8,070 nucleotides of DNA. Source: Acidobacteriota bacterium. GTDB lineage: Bacteria > Acidobacteriota > Terriglobia > Terriglobales > Acidobacteriaceae. The stretch spans positions 1 through 8,070 of the forward strand of contig JAJYBT010000072.1 of assembly GCA_021778875.1 (NCBI GenBank), read 5' to 3'. Position numbers and translations under genes: made by a program. This document shows positions 1 through 5,843 of this stretch, piece after piece. The notes below the pieces were generated by a model. The model was not told the DNA's origin and made no database searches. It saw nothing but the letters and a program-made list of their open reading frames with translations. The number at the start of each line of letters is the position of its first letter. The first letter of the stretch is position 1.

Positions 1-458
1 TGTCACCCGGCGACGGTCTGGTGACGGAGACCGTTACGCTTGCCACGCCGGACGGCCCTCGGCAGCGCATCAGCATTTTTCTCAGCGTATTCGACGTGCA
101 TGTGAACCGCTCGCCCATCGGCGGCGTTCTTACGTTGGTTCGCTATCAAAAGGGTCTCTATCTGAACGCGATGAACCCGGCCTCCGCAGACCGCAACGAG
201 CAGAACGTTGTGACGGTCCGGGGCCAGGGAATCGAGGTTACCTTCAAGCAGATCGCCGGCCTGCTGGCGAGGCGCATTGTGTTCAACTTTCGCGAGGGCG
301 ACAGTGTGGCGCGAGGACAACGGGTGGGTCTCATCAAGTTCGGTTCGCGGGTGGATGTGCTGCTGCCTGCGGAGGCCGAGCTGCGCGTGAAGACGGGCCA
401 GCGGGTGCGCGGCGGCGCGAGCATTCTGGCGGCCATGCCCGGGGGAAAGCGCGCGTGA
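1..458 (+). CDS. psd: Phosphatidylserine decarboxylase proenzyme, C-terminal part (5' end outside window)
   Basis: Catalyses pyruvoyl-dependent decarboxylation of phosphatidylserine to phosphatidylethanolamine at the membrane. The frame is open from base 3, so the start lies upstream; the GTG at 21 is internal. The first visible residues are SPGDG, matching the family SPxDG motif whose Asp belongs to the self-cleavage machinery. Next comes [11 protein letters not shown], the conserved His-containing motif, and then FGSR, with the Gly-Ser cleavage pair encoded at 342-347. The Ser becomes the pyruvoyl group of the alpha chain. The short C-terminal tail after FGSR and the FGS rather than LGST motif fit the short, archaeal-type PSD-A family (about 200-220 residues), so roughly a third is missing. 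The stop codon overlaps the GTG start of pssA by 4 bases, which implies translational coupling with the enzyme that supplies its substrate. Confidence 0.93.
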   Translation, partial: SPGDGLVTETVTLATPDGPRQRISIFLSVFDVHVNRSPIGGVLTLVRYQKGLYLNAMNPASADRNEQNVVTVRGQGIEVTFKQIAGLLARRIVFNFREGDSVARGQRVGLIKFGSRVDVLLPAEAELRVKTGQRVRGGASILAAMPGGKRA

Positions 459-1348
459 GCCGCCCTGATTCCACGCAGGCCAAAGCCGATGCGCGCGCCA
501 GGCTGCGCCGCGGCATGTTTCTGCTGCCGTCGCTGTTTACGGCGGGCAACATCGGCGCGGGCTACTTCTCGATTACCCAGACGATTGCTGCGATCAGCGG
601 CAACGCGGAAGTGCATCTGGACTGGGCGGCGATCGCCATTCTGCTCGCCATCCCGCTTGACGCGCTGGATGGGCGCATTGCCCGCATGACCAACACATGC
701 AGCGATTTCGGCAAGGAACTGGATTCGCTGGCCGATGTGATTACCTTCGGCGTGGCGCCCAGCCTGCTGGCCTTTATCTGGGGATTTCATTTTCTGCCCG
801 ACTCGATCAATGCTCAACTGCGGCAGCACCTGATGCAGGCGGGAGCCTTCTTCTGTTTTCTTTACCTCATAGGCGGCGCTTCGCGACTGGCGCGGTTCAA
901 TATCAGCCACGACGCGCAGCCGCGCAACCCGGGGCGGCCGGATCGCAAATACTTCGTGGGCATGCCGATTCCCGCAGCGGCGGGCCTGCTGGCGTCCACG
1001 GTGCATCTCTGCTACGGCATCCCAGTGCAGGCGTGGTGGATTGCCATTCCCTGGCTCATCCTGGTTGGTCTTACGGGCTTCCTGATGGTCAGCACCTGGC
1101 GATTCTGGTCCGGCAAGGAAATCAATCTCGCGGGCAAGCATCCCTTTCAACTGCTGCTGCTGATTGCCATTGTGTTGTATGCCATCATGCGCTATTCGCA
1201 GGTGGTGCTGTTTGCGGTTGCGCTAGTTTACATGTTCTCCGGTATCTGGGCCCGGGCGGCATACTCATGGTCGCGCAGGCGGCGTCGCAGACCCGCCGAC
1301 ATGTCCGAGACGCACGCACCGGAGCCGGGTCCGATGAGGCCGTCATAG
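455..1348 (+). CDS. pssA: CDP-diacylglycerol--serine O-phosphatidyltransferase (phosphatidylserine synthase)
   Basis: Transfers phosphatidyl from CDP-diacylglycerol to serine, giving phosphatidylserine, the substrate of the upstream Psd. The 297-residue protein carries the complete CDP-alcohol phosphatidyltransferase signature DG-x2-AR-x8-G-x3-D-x3-D: D72 G73, A76 R77, G86, D90, D94, which bind metal and the CDP moiety. SRLARFN (143-149) and [11 protein letters not shown] (167-177) are typical of the membrane-bound type II PssA group. Hydrophobic stretches near residues 21-45, 57-70, 97-115, 128-142, 171-190, 195-213 and 231-268 mark an integral membrane enzyme of several helices. The C-terminus is a basic run (six Arg at 274-279) and a Pro-rich tail, probably cytoplasmic. 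The GTG start at 455 lies inside the psd stop (GTGA), so the two genes are likely translationally coupled. Confidence 0.95.
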   Translation: MSRPDSTQAKADARARLRRGMFLLPSLFTAGNIGAGYFSITQTIAAISGNAEVHLDWAAIAILLAIPLDALDGRIARMTNTCSDFGKELDSLADVITFGVAPSLLAFIWGFHFLPDSINAQLRQHLMQAGAFFCFLYLIGGASRLARFNISHDAQPRNPGRPDRKYFVGMPIPAAAGLLASTVHLCYGIPVQAWWIAIPWLILVGLTGFLMVSTWRFWSGKEINLAGKHPFQLLLLIAIVLYAIMRYSQVVLFAVALVYMFSGIWARAAYSWSRRRRRRPADMSETHAPEPGPMRPS

Positions 1349-1367
1349 TTTTTCCAGAAAAAAGAAG

Positions 1368-1372
1368 AAGGA
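1368..1372 (+). promoter_or_regulatory. Ribosome binding site of the Asd-like gene
   Basis: AAGGA, within a purine-rich run beginning near 1358, sits 5 bases before the GTG at 1378. It decides the start of the Asd-like protein, whose frame is otherwise open far upstream through pssA. The encoded N-terminus directly after this GTG is the expected Rossmann beta strand and GASTLVG loop. Confidence 0.7.
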
Positions 1373-1377
1373 TACCT

Positions 1378-2403
1378 GTGTACAAGATTGCCATTGCCGG
1401 CGCCTCCACCCTGGTGGGCAAGGAGTTGAAGGAAGCGCTTTCCGATTCGCCGCTCGCGGCGGCCACCTTTGTGTTGCTGGACGAGGAAAATGCGCTGGGC
1501 CAGTTGGACCAGGTGGGCGACGAAGTAACCTTTGTGCAAGCCATCGGCGCGGATGCATTCGATCATGTGGACTTCACGTTCTTTTGCGGCGCCGAGGAGC
1601 TGACCCGCAAGCACTGGAAGCAGGCGCTCCGAGCGGGCTCCACGGTGCTGGACCTCTCCGGCGGGCTGGACCAGGAGGCGGGCGTGCTGGTGCGGGCTCC
1701 GTGGATTGGCTCGGATGCGGGCAGCGCCGACCTGTTTACGCCCGCGGTGGTTCCGGCTCACTCTGCCGCGCTGGCTCTGGCGCTGGTGATGGACCGCCTG
1801 CAGCAGGCCGCGCCGCTGCGCATGGCGGCTGCTACGCTGCTGCTGCCCGCCAGCGAGTTTGGACGAGGGGCCATGGACGAACTGCACCAGCAGACGGTGA
1901 GCCTGCTCAGCTTCCAGGGAATGCCGCGGGCCTTCTACGACGCGCAGGCGGCCTATAATCTGCTCTCCGGGCTAGGCGAGAGCGCCACTGCGAATCTGGG
2001 CGCTGTGGAAGCGCGGGTTCGCCGTCACCTGGCGGCATTGGCCGGCAAGCGCTGGCCCTCGCTGGCCCTGCAGACGATTCACGCGCCGGTCTTTCACGGT
2101 CATACATTTTCAGCGTTCGTCGAGCTGGAAAGGCCGGTGGAAATCTCTGCGCTGGAAGAGGCCTTGAGCGGCGACCATCTGGACCTGGTGCTGGAAGATA
2201 CGGATTCGCCCTCAAACCTGGCAGCCACCGGGCAGAATGACGTGTTGATCCGGCTGCGCACGGAGCCGGGCGGACGCAACCCGGCTGAGACTTCAAGGCT
2301 GTGGTTGTGGGCTGCGTCAGACAATCTGCGCCTCTACGCGCAGAATGCCGTGGAGTGCGCCATGGACCTGCGCCGGTTGCGGCCGCAGGGAGCTGTGCAG
2401 TAG
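1378..2403 (+). CDS. Aspartate-semialdehyde dehydrogenase-like protein (USG-1/Asd-ArgC type), catalytic Cys absent
   Basis: A 341-residue protein with the two-domain architecture of aspartate-semialdehyde dehydrogenase. The N-terminus YKIAIAGASTLVGKEL (2-17) is the NAD(P)-binding Rossmann motif. The segment around VVPAHSAALALALVMDRL (124-141) aligns by eye with the Asd active-site region that normally reads PNCST, but has no Cys; the only Cys residues are C70 and C327. The dimerisation-domain motif PVFHGH (237-242) matches the Asd PVxxGH, with the preceding substrate-binding Arg apparently replaced by His235. It is therefore probably not a functional Asd; the noncatalytic USG-1 paralogues are the closest known parallel. 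It follows pssA by 29 bases in the same direction and is probably the last gene of the operon. Its role is unknown; a true asd is expected elsewhere in the genome. Confidence 0.8.
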   Translation: MYKIAIAGASTLVGKELKEALSDSPLAAATFVLLDEENALGQLDQVGDEVTFVQAIGADAFDHVDFTFFCGAEELTRKHWKQALRAGSTVLDLSGGLDQEAGVLVRAPWIGSDAGSADLFTPAVVPAHSAALALALVMDRLQQAAPLRMAAATLLLPASEFGRGAMDELHQQTVSLLSFQGMPRAFYDAQAAYNLLSGLGESATANLGAVEARVRRHLAALAGKRWPSLALQTIHAPVFHGHTFSAFVELERPVEISALEEALSGDHLDLVLEDTDSPSNLAATGQNDVLIRLRTEPGGRNPAETSRLWLWAASDNLRLYAQNAVECAMDLRRLRPQGAVQ

Positions 2404-2411
2404 ATCTCGCC

Positions 2412-2429
2412 ATGGCGGTGCCGCGCCAT
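2412..2429. terminator. Small stem-loop between converging genes
   Basis: ATGGCG (2412-2417) pairs perfectly with CGCCAT (2424-2429) around a 6-base loop, filling the 25-base gap between the Asd-like stop and the dgt stop and touching the latter. An overlapping palindrome CGCCATGGCG (2408-2417) offers an alternative fold. There is no T-run on either side, so intrinsic termination is uncertain. Confidence 0.3.
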
Positions 2430-3589
2430 CAGTGCGCTCCGCAGCGGAACCATACCTGCTCGATGTAGCTGTCGGTCATGCCGGCGATGTAGTCGGCTAC
2501 TGTGCGGGCCAGGCCCTCAGCGGGAATATCGGCGCGGTGGTCTTCAGGCAGGAGGCCCGGGTCGGCCACAAGCATCGCAAATAGTCCCTCGACAACCTCA
2601 TCCGCGTGTTGGTGAGCCTCGGTCATGCCGGGAGAGTTGTAGAAGTTGGCGTAGAGAAACCGCTTGGCTGCGGCGCGGTCGGCCTCCATTGCCGAACTCA
2701 GGGCAGCCAGCCTTTCCGGCGCCCGGCGAATTTCATCAAGGGTGGCGACGCCCGCAGCAGCCACACGGGCGCGCACCTGATCCATCAGGTCGGTCACGAG
2801 CGCATTCAGAACGCGCCTGAGCGCCTCATTCACGGTCAGCTTGGGCGGTGCGGCCGGATACAGCCTCAACACTTCGTCATGGAAGCGACGGAACAGGGGC
2901 ACGCCTTCTCGCACCTGGTCGAGCGAGAGGATCCCGGAGTCCAGCCCGTCGTCCAGATCGGCTGTCAGGTAGGCAATCTCATCCGCCAGATCGATCAGCT
3001 GTGCCTCCAGCGGGGGCAGCCGGTCAAGGAAGTACTCGGTCAACTCCGGGTGTTCCGTCGCGGAGTAGTCGCGGGAGTGCTTGACGATGCCCTCGCGCAC
3101 AGCGAGGGTCAGGTTCATGCCACGAAAGCCCGCATACCGCTGCTCAAACCAGGTGACGATACGCAGCGCGTGCAGGTTGTGATCGAAGCCCAGCCCATGG
3201 GCTGCAAGGGCGCGATCGAGGGCTTTTTCGCCGGCGTGGCCAAAGGGCGGGTGGCCGATGTCATGCGCCAGCGCCAGAGCCTCGGACAACTCCGCATTCA
3301 GCCCCAGAGCGTGGGCCAGAGTGCGGGAAATCTGTGCCACTTCCAGCGTGTGGGTGAGCCTGCTGCGGAAGTGATCCCCTGGCGGATCGCTGGCCAGGCG
3401 GGCGAAGACTTGTGTCTTGCCAGCCAGACGGCGAAAGGCGCGCGCATGCAGAATGCGTGCGGTGTCCCGGGCAAAGGGCGTGCGGTAAGGGTGAGGCGGC
3501 TCAGTGTGCGCGCGCCGGGCCAGTTCGCCGCCCCCGTCCACGGCGATTGCAGGGGGCAGTACGGCAGGCGGCTTGGTTTCTTCAGTCAT
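2429..3589 (-). CDS. dgt: dGTP triphosphohydrolase-like HD-domain protein
   Basis: Predicted to hydrolyse dNTPs (typically dGTP) to the deoxynucleoside and triphosphate in the cytosol, adjusting nucleotide pools. From ATG 3589 the protein is 386 residues, usual for the short dGTPase-like subfamily. It opens with the family signature FARDTARILHARAFRRL (39-55) followed by KTQVF. The HD-domain metal ligands are all visible: H80 (RLTHTLEVAQ), H109-D110 (AHDIGHPPFGHAGE) and D203 (LADEIAYL). The C-terminal part is helical and ends YIEQVWFRCGAH. The frame stays open to a TTG at 3712, but those 41 extra residues are Cys/His-rich and unlike the family, and a TATAAC box lies between the two starts, so ATG 3589 is preferred. 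No clear Shine-Dalgarno precedes it. Natural substrate specificity cannot be read from sequence. Confidence 0.92.
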   Translation of the reverse strand: MTEETKPPAVLPPAIAVDGGGELARRAHTEPPHPYRTPFARDTARILHARAFRRLAGKTQVFARLASDPPGDHFRSRLTHTLEVAQISRTLAHALGLNAELSEALALAHDIGHPPFGHAGEKALDRALAAHGLGFDHNLHALRIVTWFEQRYAGFRGMNLTLAVREGIVKHSRDYSATEHPELTEYFLDRLPPLEAQLIDLADEIAYLTADLDDGLDSGILSLDQVREGVPLFRRFHDEVLRLYPAAPPKLTVNEALRRVLNALVTDLMDQVRARVAAAGVATLDEIRRAPERLAALSSAMEADRAAAKRFLYANFYNSPGMTEAHQHADEVVEGLFAMLVADPGLLPEDHRADIPAEGLARTVADYIAGMTDSYIEQVWFRCGAH

Positions 3590-3617
3590 CGTCGATGCGC
3601 ACTTGGAGCTTTGTCTG

Positions 3618-3623
3618 GTTATA
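3618..3623 (-). promoter_or_regulatory. Candidate -10 box for dgt
   Basis: On the minus strand these bases read TATAAC, five of six matches to TATAAT, ending 28 bases upstream of ATG 3589. No convincing -35 box lies 16-18 bases further upstream (about 3641-3646), so this is a weak call. If used, it would give a leader of about 20 bases and exclude the upstream TTG start. Confidence 0.3.
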
Positions 3624-3753
3624 CCGCAAACCGGGCTGTCTGCGTGTCTTGCGTCGCATTCTGCCTGGCGGTGTTGGCCCGCAAAGTGGGTGATAACTCC
3701 AGCATTGGACAAGCCCGGTCATTCGGGAGTACCATCCAGCCCGACTTTTCAAA

Positions 3754-3799
3754 GGGGCGCAAGCCTGGGCCAACGCCCCGGCGCGCCCCAAAAGCTTTT
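3754..3799 (+). repeat. GC-rich inverted repeats and AAAAGCTTTT palindrome ahead of the binding-protein gene
   Basis: GGGGCGC (3754-3760) can pair with GCGCCCC (3783-3789), or its first six bases can instead pair with CGCCCC (3774-3779). The outer arm is followed at once by the perfect palindrome AAAAGCTTTT (3790-3799), 14 bases before the ribosome binding site of the gene at 3824. The arrangement could be a leader hairpin or an operator. No mechanism can be assigned. The rest of the 234-base divergent gap shows only weak promoter-like boxes, such as TTGGAC at 3705-3710. Confidence 0.4.
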
Positions 3800-3812
3800 C
3801 ACATCTGGACCC

Positions 3813-3819
3813 GGGAGGA
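3813..3819 (+). promoter_or_regulatory. Strong ribosome binding site deciding the start of the binding-protein gene
   Basis: GGGAGGA is placed 4 bases before ATG 3824. The frame is open far upstream through the antisense of dgt, so this site together with the signal peptide right after the ATG fixes the start. Confidence 0.85.
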
Positions 3820-3823
3820 AAGC

Positions 3824-4810
3824 ATGACAAGACTGAAGCAAACTGCGTTGGCCATGCTTGCGCTGACGGTTGCGTTCACTGCAGGATGTAACCGGCACTC
3901 AAACAAAGAGGTCTACTATCTGGTTTCGGCGAACAGATCGCTGCCCTACTGGCAGACTGCCGAGAGCGGATTCAACAAGGCGGCTGCGAAATACAAAGTG
4001 ACAGCAAGGGCGGTGGGGCCAGCCAACTACGATCCGCAGGCCGAGCTTGCGGAGTTGCAAAAAGCGGTGGCCTCCAAGCCGGCTGGCATTATGATTTCCG
4101 TTACCGACGTCGGCGTCCTCCAGCCGGAGATTGATGCGGCCGTGGAGGCTGGGATTCCGGTCCTCACCATGGATTCTGACGCTGCCGGGAGCCGCAGGCT
4201 ATATTTCATTGGGACGAACAACCTGGAGGCCGGCCGCCTGGGTGGACGGCGACTGGTTGAGAAACTGGGCGGCAAAGGCAACGTGGTCTTTTTTACGCTT
4301 GCGGGCCAGCCAAACACGGATGAGCGTATCAAGGGCTTCAAGGATGTTCTGAGCGCCCGGCCCGACATCAAGATCGTGGACGTGGTGGACACCAGGAGCG
4401 ACGCACGTACCGCGTTCGACAAAGCACAGGAACTTTTGGCCTTGACCGGACCGAAAAAAATCGATGCGTTTGTGTGCGTTGAGTCGGCGTGCGGCAAACC
4501 CGTCTCCGATGCGGTCAAGCGGGCCAATGTCACTGATCGCGTGCTGATTGCCTGGGATGCCAACCAGGATACGCTGGATGGGATCAAAGCTGGAACCATC
4601 GATTCGACGATCGCGCAGAAGCCCTACACAATGGGCTACTTCGGATTGAAGTCTCTGGATGAAATCTTCCACGCGCCGCCGCCCCAGCTGGGCAGGGATT
4701 TCAGCGCCGATTTCTTCTCACCCTATCCGGTCTTTGTGGATACCGGCACCACGCTGGTGGACAAGGACAACGTGGAACTCTATACGGCTGCAGAGGCGGG
4801 CAGCAAGTAG
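3824..4810 (+). CDS. Sugar-binding-type periplasmic lipoprotein (RbsB-like ABC substrate-binding protein)
   Basis: Predicted lipid-anchored periplasmic ligand-binding protein of the ribose/LacI-like type I fold, 328 residues. A lipoprotein signal peptide (KQTALAMLALTVAFTAGC) ends in a lipobox TAGC with the modified Cys at residue 22. The mature part starts with YYLVSANRSLPYWQTAESGF (31-50), typical of the first strand and ligand loop. TMDSDA (115-120), WDAN with D245, and TIAQKPYTMGYFG with Q265 match the family's sugar-contacting positions. Such proteins normally hand pentoses, hexoses or related ligands to an ABC permease, but no permease or ATPase gene flanks this one, so the partner is elsewhere or the protein acts as a sensor. 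The ligand cannot be predicted. It is transcribed divergently from dgt and followed by a stem-loop. Confidence 0.9.
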   Translation: MTRLKQTALAMLALTVAFTAGCNRHSNKEVYYLVSANRSLPYWQTAESGFNKAAAKYKVTARAVGPANYDPQAELAELQKAVASKPAGIMISVTDVGVLQPEIDAAVEAGIPVLTMDSDAAGSRRLYFIGTNNLEAGRLGGRRLVEKLGGKGNVVFFTLAGQPNTDERIKGFKDVLSARPDIKIVDVVDTRSDARTAFDKAQELLALTGPKKIDAFVCVESACGKPVSDAVKRANVTDRVLIAWDANQDTLDGIKAGTIDSTIAQKPYTMGYFGLKSLDEIFHAPPPQLGRDFSADFFSPYPVFVDTGTTLVDKDNVELYTAAEAGSK

Positions 4811-4828
4811 GACAGTAGTCTCTCTGCC

Positions 4829-4858
4829 GGTGCGGCGAGCTCGCAGCTTCGCCGCACC
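4829..4858 (+). terminator. Stem-loop after the binding-protein gene
   Basis: GGTGCGGCGA (4829-4838) and TCGCCGCACC (4849-4858) form a perfect 10-bp stem 18 bases after the stop codon. The 10-base spacer can add a GCT/AGC pairing. No T-run follows, so it may be a weak or factor-assisted terminator or an mRNA 3'-stabilising hairpin. Confidence 0.6.
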
Positions 4859-4953
4859 GCATGTCTCATATCGTGGAGAGGGCCGGAACCAGCCGGACGG
4901 GCAAATCTTGCCTGCGATGCATTGAGTTATCCCAGGATCGCTGCCAAGGTAAA

Positions 4954-4983
4954 TTGGATTACTAAATACGGTTAGCTTATAAA
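4954..4983 (+). promoter_or_regulatory. Candidate sigma70-type promoter
   Basis: TTGGAT (4954-4959) is followed after 18 bases by TATAAA (4978-4983): four of six and five of six consensus matches. This is the best-matched pair noticed in the window. Transcription would begin near 4990 and read through the structured region toward the gene at 5265, giving a leader of about 275 bases or a separate small RNA. Confidence 0.45.
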
Positions 4984-5023
4984 TGTCCGCATTGAAAATC
5001 GTTCTCAGCTGGGATAGATTTGA

Positions 5024-5060
5024 AGCGCCTGAATCAGTTAGATGACGGCGCTGTCATCTA
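5024..5060 (+). repeat. Perfect hairpin with loop complementary to the adjacent upstream strand (possible pseudoknot)
   Basis: TAGATGAC (5039-5046) and GTCATCTA (5053-5060) form a perfect 8-bp inverted repeat around GGCGCT (5047-5052). All six loop bases are complementary to AGCGCC at 5024-5029, nine bases upstream of the stem. As RNA this could form a pseudoknot or two alternative hairpins. As DNA the near-palindrome could be an operator. Which applies cannot be decided here. Confidence 0.5.
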
Positions 5061-5094
5061 TGCGCAATATGCCTGTAATCAAGCAGTTATTTCT

Positions 5095-5113
5095 CATGTC
5101 GATGCTTGACATG
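5095..5113. promoter_or_regulatory. Inverted repeat overlapping a TTGACA box (possible operator)
   Basis: CATGTC (5095-5100) and GACATG (5108-5113) are perfect inverted arms 7 bases apart. The right arm lies inside TTGACA (5106-5111), a perfect -35 hexamer. The best downstream -10, GATAAC at 5132-5137, has a long 20-base spacer, so promoter activity is doubtful. The layout resembles a repressor site over a -35 box. Confidence 0.3.
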
Positions 5114-5264
5114 CAACCTGATCCGGCGCAGGATAACTAGGTCTAGGTTAGTGTGCTTAAGGTTCGAAACCGCACGTGAGATGCGTCAGTTATTTTTCAA
5201 GCAAAAGGCAGCTTCAAGTGGGTTCTTTAGACCAAGAGTATCCGGCGCCGTACGGGGGTAAGAG

Positions 5265-5606
5265 ATGTTGGTAAGAACGCAATGCAAGGGACGCGAAGTG
5301 ACCGGCCTGCAGGTGGGTGCAAAGAACGTGCGGCGCTACTTTCCGAAGCATGTCGATGTCATCGAATTGCAACTGGATCATCTTTATATTCAGTGCGATT
5401 TGACCCCTGAGTTCTGGGAGGGCCAGGCCGAAATTAACGATCCCAGGCTGTGCGAGTGGCTGGATTTCAAGGTATTTCACACGAAGCCGGGCCGGACGCC
5501 GATTCCTCTGGCGATGATTCCGTCTGGCAAGAACTCCTTCCGTTTGCGGCCTGCCTCCGAGCGTGGACATACGAGGCTTCGTACGGCAGCGATTTCCGCT
5601 GCGTGA
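5265..5606 (+). CDS. Small protein of unknown function
   Basis: A 113-residue protein I cannot assign to a named family. Its ATG at 5265 has a G-rich Shine-Dalgarno (GGGGG, 5254-5258) at a good distance. The composition looks like a real folded protein: a [19 protein letters not shown] stretch (22-40) that could be strand-helix, then [19 protein letters not shown] (48-66) with two Trp, and a [19 protein letters not shown] stretch (76-94) that ends the ordered-looking part. The last 20 residues are Arg/Ala-rich and low in complexity. No signal peptide, membrane segment or catalytic motif is seen. Two short stem-loops (5570-5583 and 5586-5602) overlap the 3' end. It lies 237 bases ahead of the AbiEi-like gene in the same direction, and whether they are co-transcribed is unclear. 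Confidence 0.65.
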   Translation: MLVRTQCKGREVTGLQVGAKNVRRYFPKHVDVIELQLDHLYIQCDLTPEFWEGQAEINDPRLCEWLDFKVFHTKPGRTPIPLAMIPSGKNSFRLRPASERGHTRLRTAAISAA

Positions 5607-5843
5607 GGCCGGGCAGTAGACGACGAAGATTTGCAGCATGGCGCGTATCTCCCAGTGATTGATTCTCTGCCTTGCACATTGGCACATTCCTTCGGCGCGC
5701 GGGAATACGCCCGTGGTTGACTTCAGGAAGCGATGCGCCTTCTGCTTCCTTTCTGACTCGCGGCGCTCGACGGCGTGATTCCCGCGAAGGCTTGCTTCTT
5801 ACCGTTTGTACCGGTCGAAACCGGCGAGGAAAGAGAGATTCAC

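Larger units (their letters stand above)
4859..5264. other. AT-richer intergenic region with promoter-like and structured elements
   Basis: No convincing protein gene is seen on either strand. Hand counting gives about 44% GC over 4921-5220, against well over 60% in neighbouring genes (73% in the sampled line 1801-1860). It holds a promoter-like pair (4954-4983), a perfect hairpin with upstream loop complementarity (5024-5060), an inverted repeat over a TTGACA box (5095-5113), a direct repeat CTAGG/CTAGG in 5138-5148, and a bulged hairpin (5153-5175: GTGC with GCAC and GGTT with AACC). Together these suggest a regulatory leader or small RNA, or a remnant of acquired DNA. Confidence 0.6.

Noticed and set aside
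158..1150. Long minus-strand open frame over psd and pssA
   Set aside because: Arg/Ala-rich translation without domain pattern, fully antisense to two well-supported genes; typical high-GC shadow.
697..1377. In-frame upstream extension of the Asd-like gene
   Set aside because: Overlaps pssA in another frame, and the Rossmann motif begins right after the GTG at 1378 with its own ribosome binding site.
1585..1593. C70 (FFCGAEE) as the Asd catalytic Cys
   Set aside because: It lies in the N-terminal Rossmann domain, at a position equivalent to the FFSAG-type loop, well before the active-site segment at residues 124-141.
2606..3823. Plus-strand open frame running over dgt antisense and continuous with the binding-protein gene
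   Set aside because: It is the complement of a convincing dGTPase gene; the strong ribosome binding site and signal peptide start the real gene at 3824.
4027..4599. Minus-strand open frame over the binding-protein gene
   Set aside because: Ser/Pro-rich shadow without conserved pattern; the plus-strand gene is well supported.
5157..5175. Possible tRNA fragment because of GGTTCGAAACC
   Set aside because: The flanking bases cannot form a 5-bp T stem and no anticodon or acceptor arms are present.
5717..5745. Promoter from TTGACT at 5717-5722 for the AbiEi-like gene
   Set aside because: No acceptable -10 hexamer 16-18 bases downstream.
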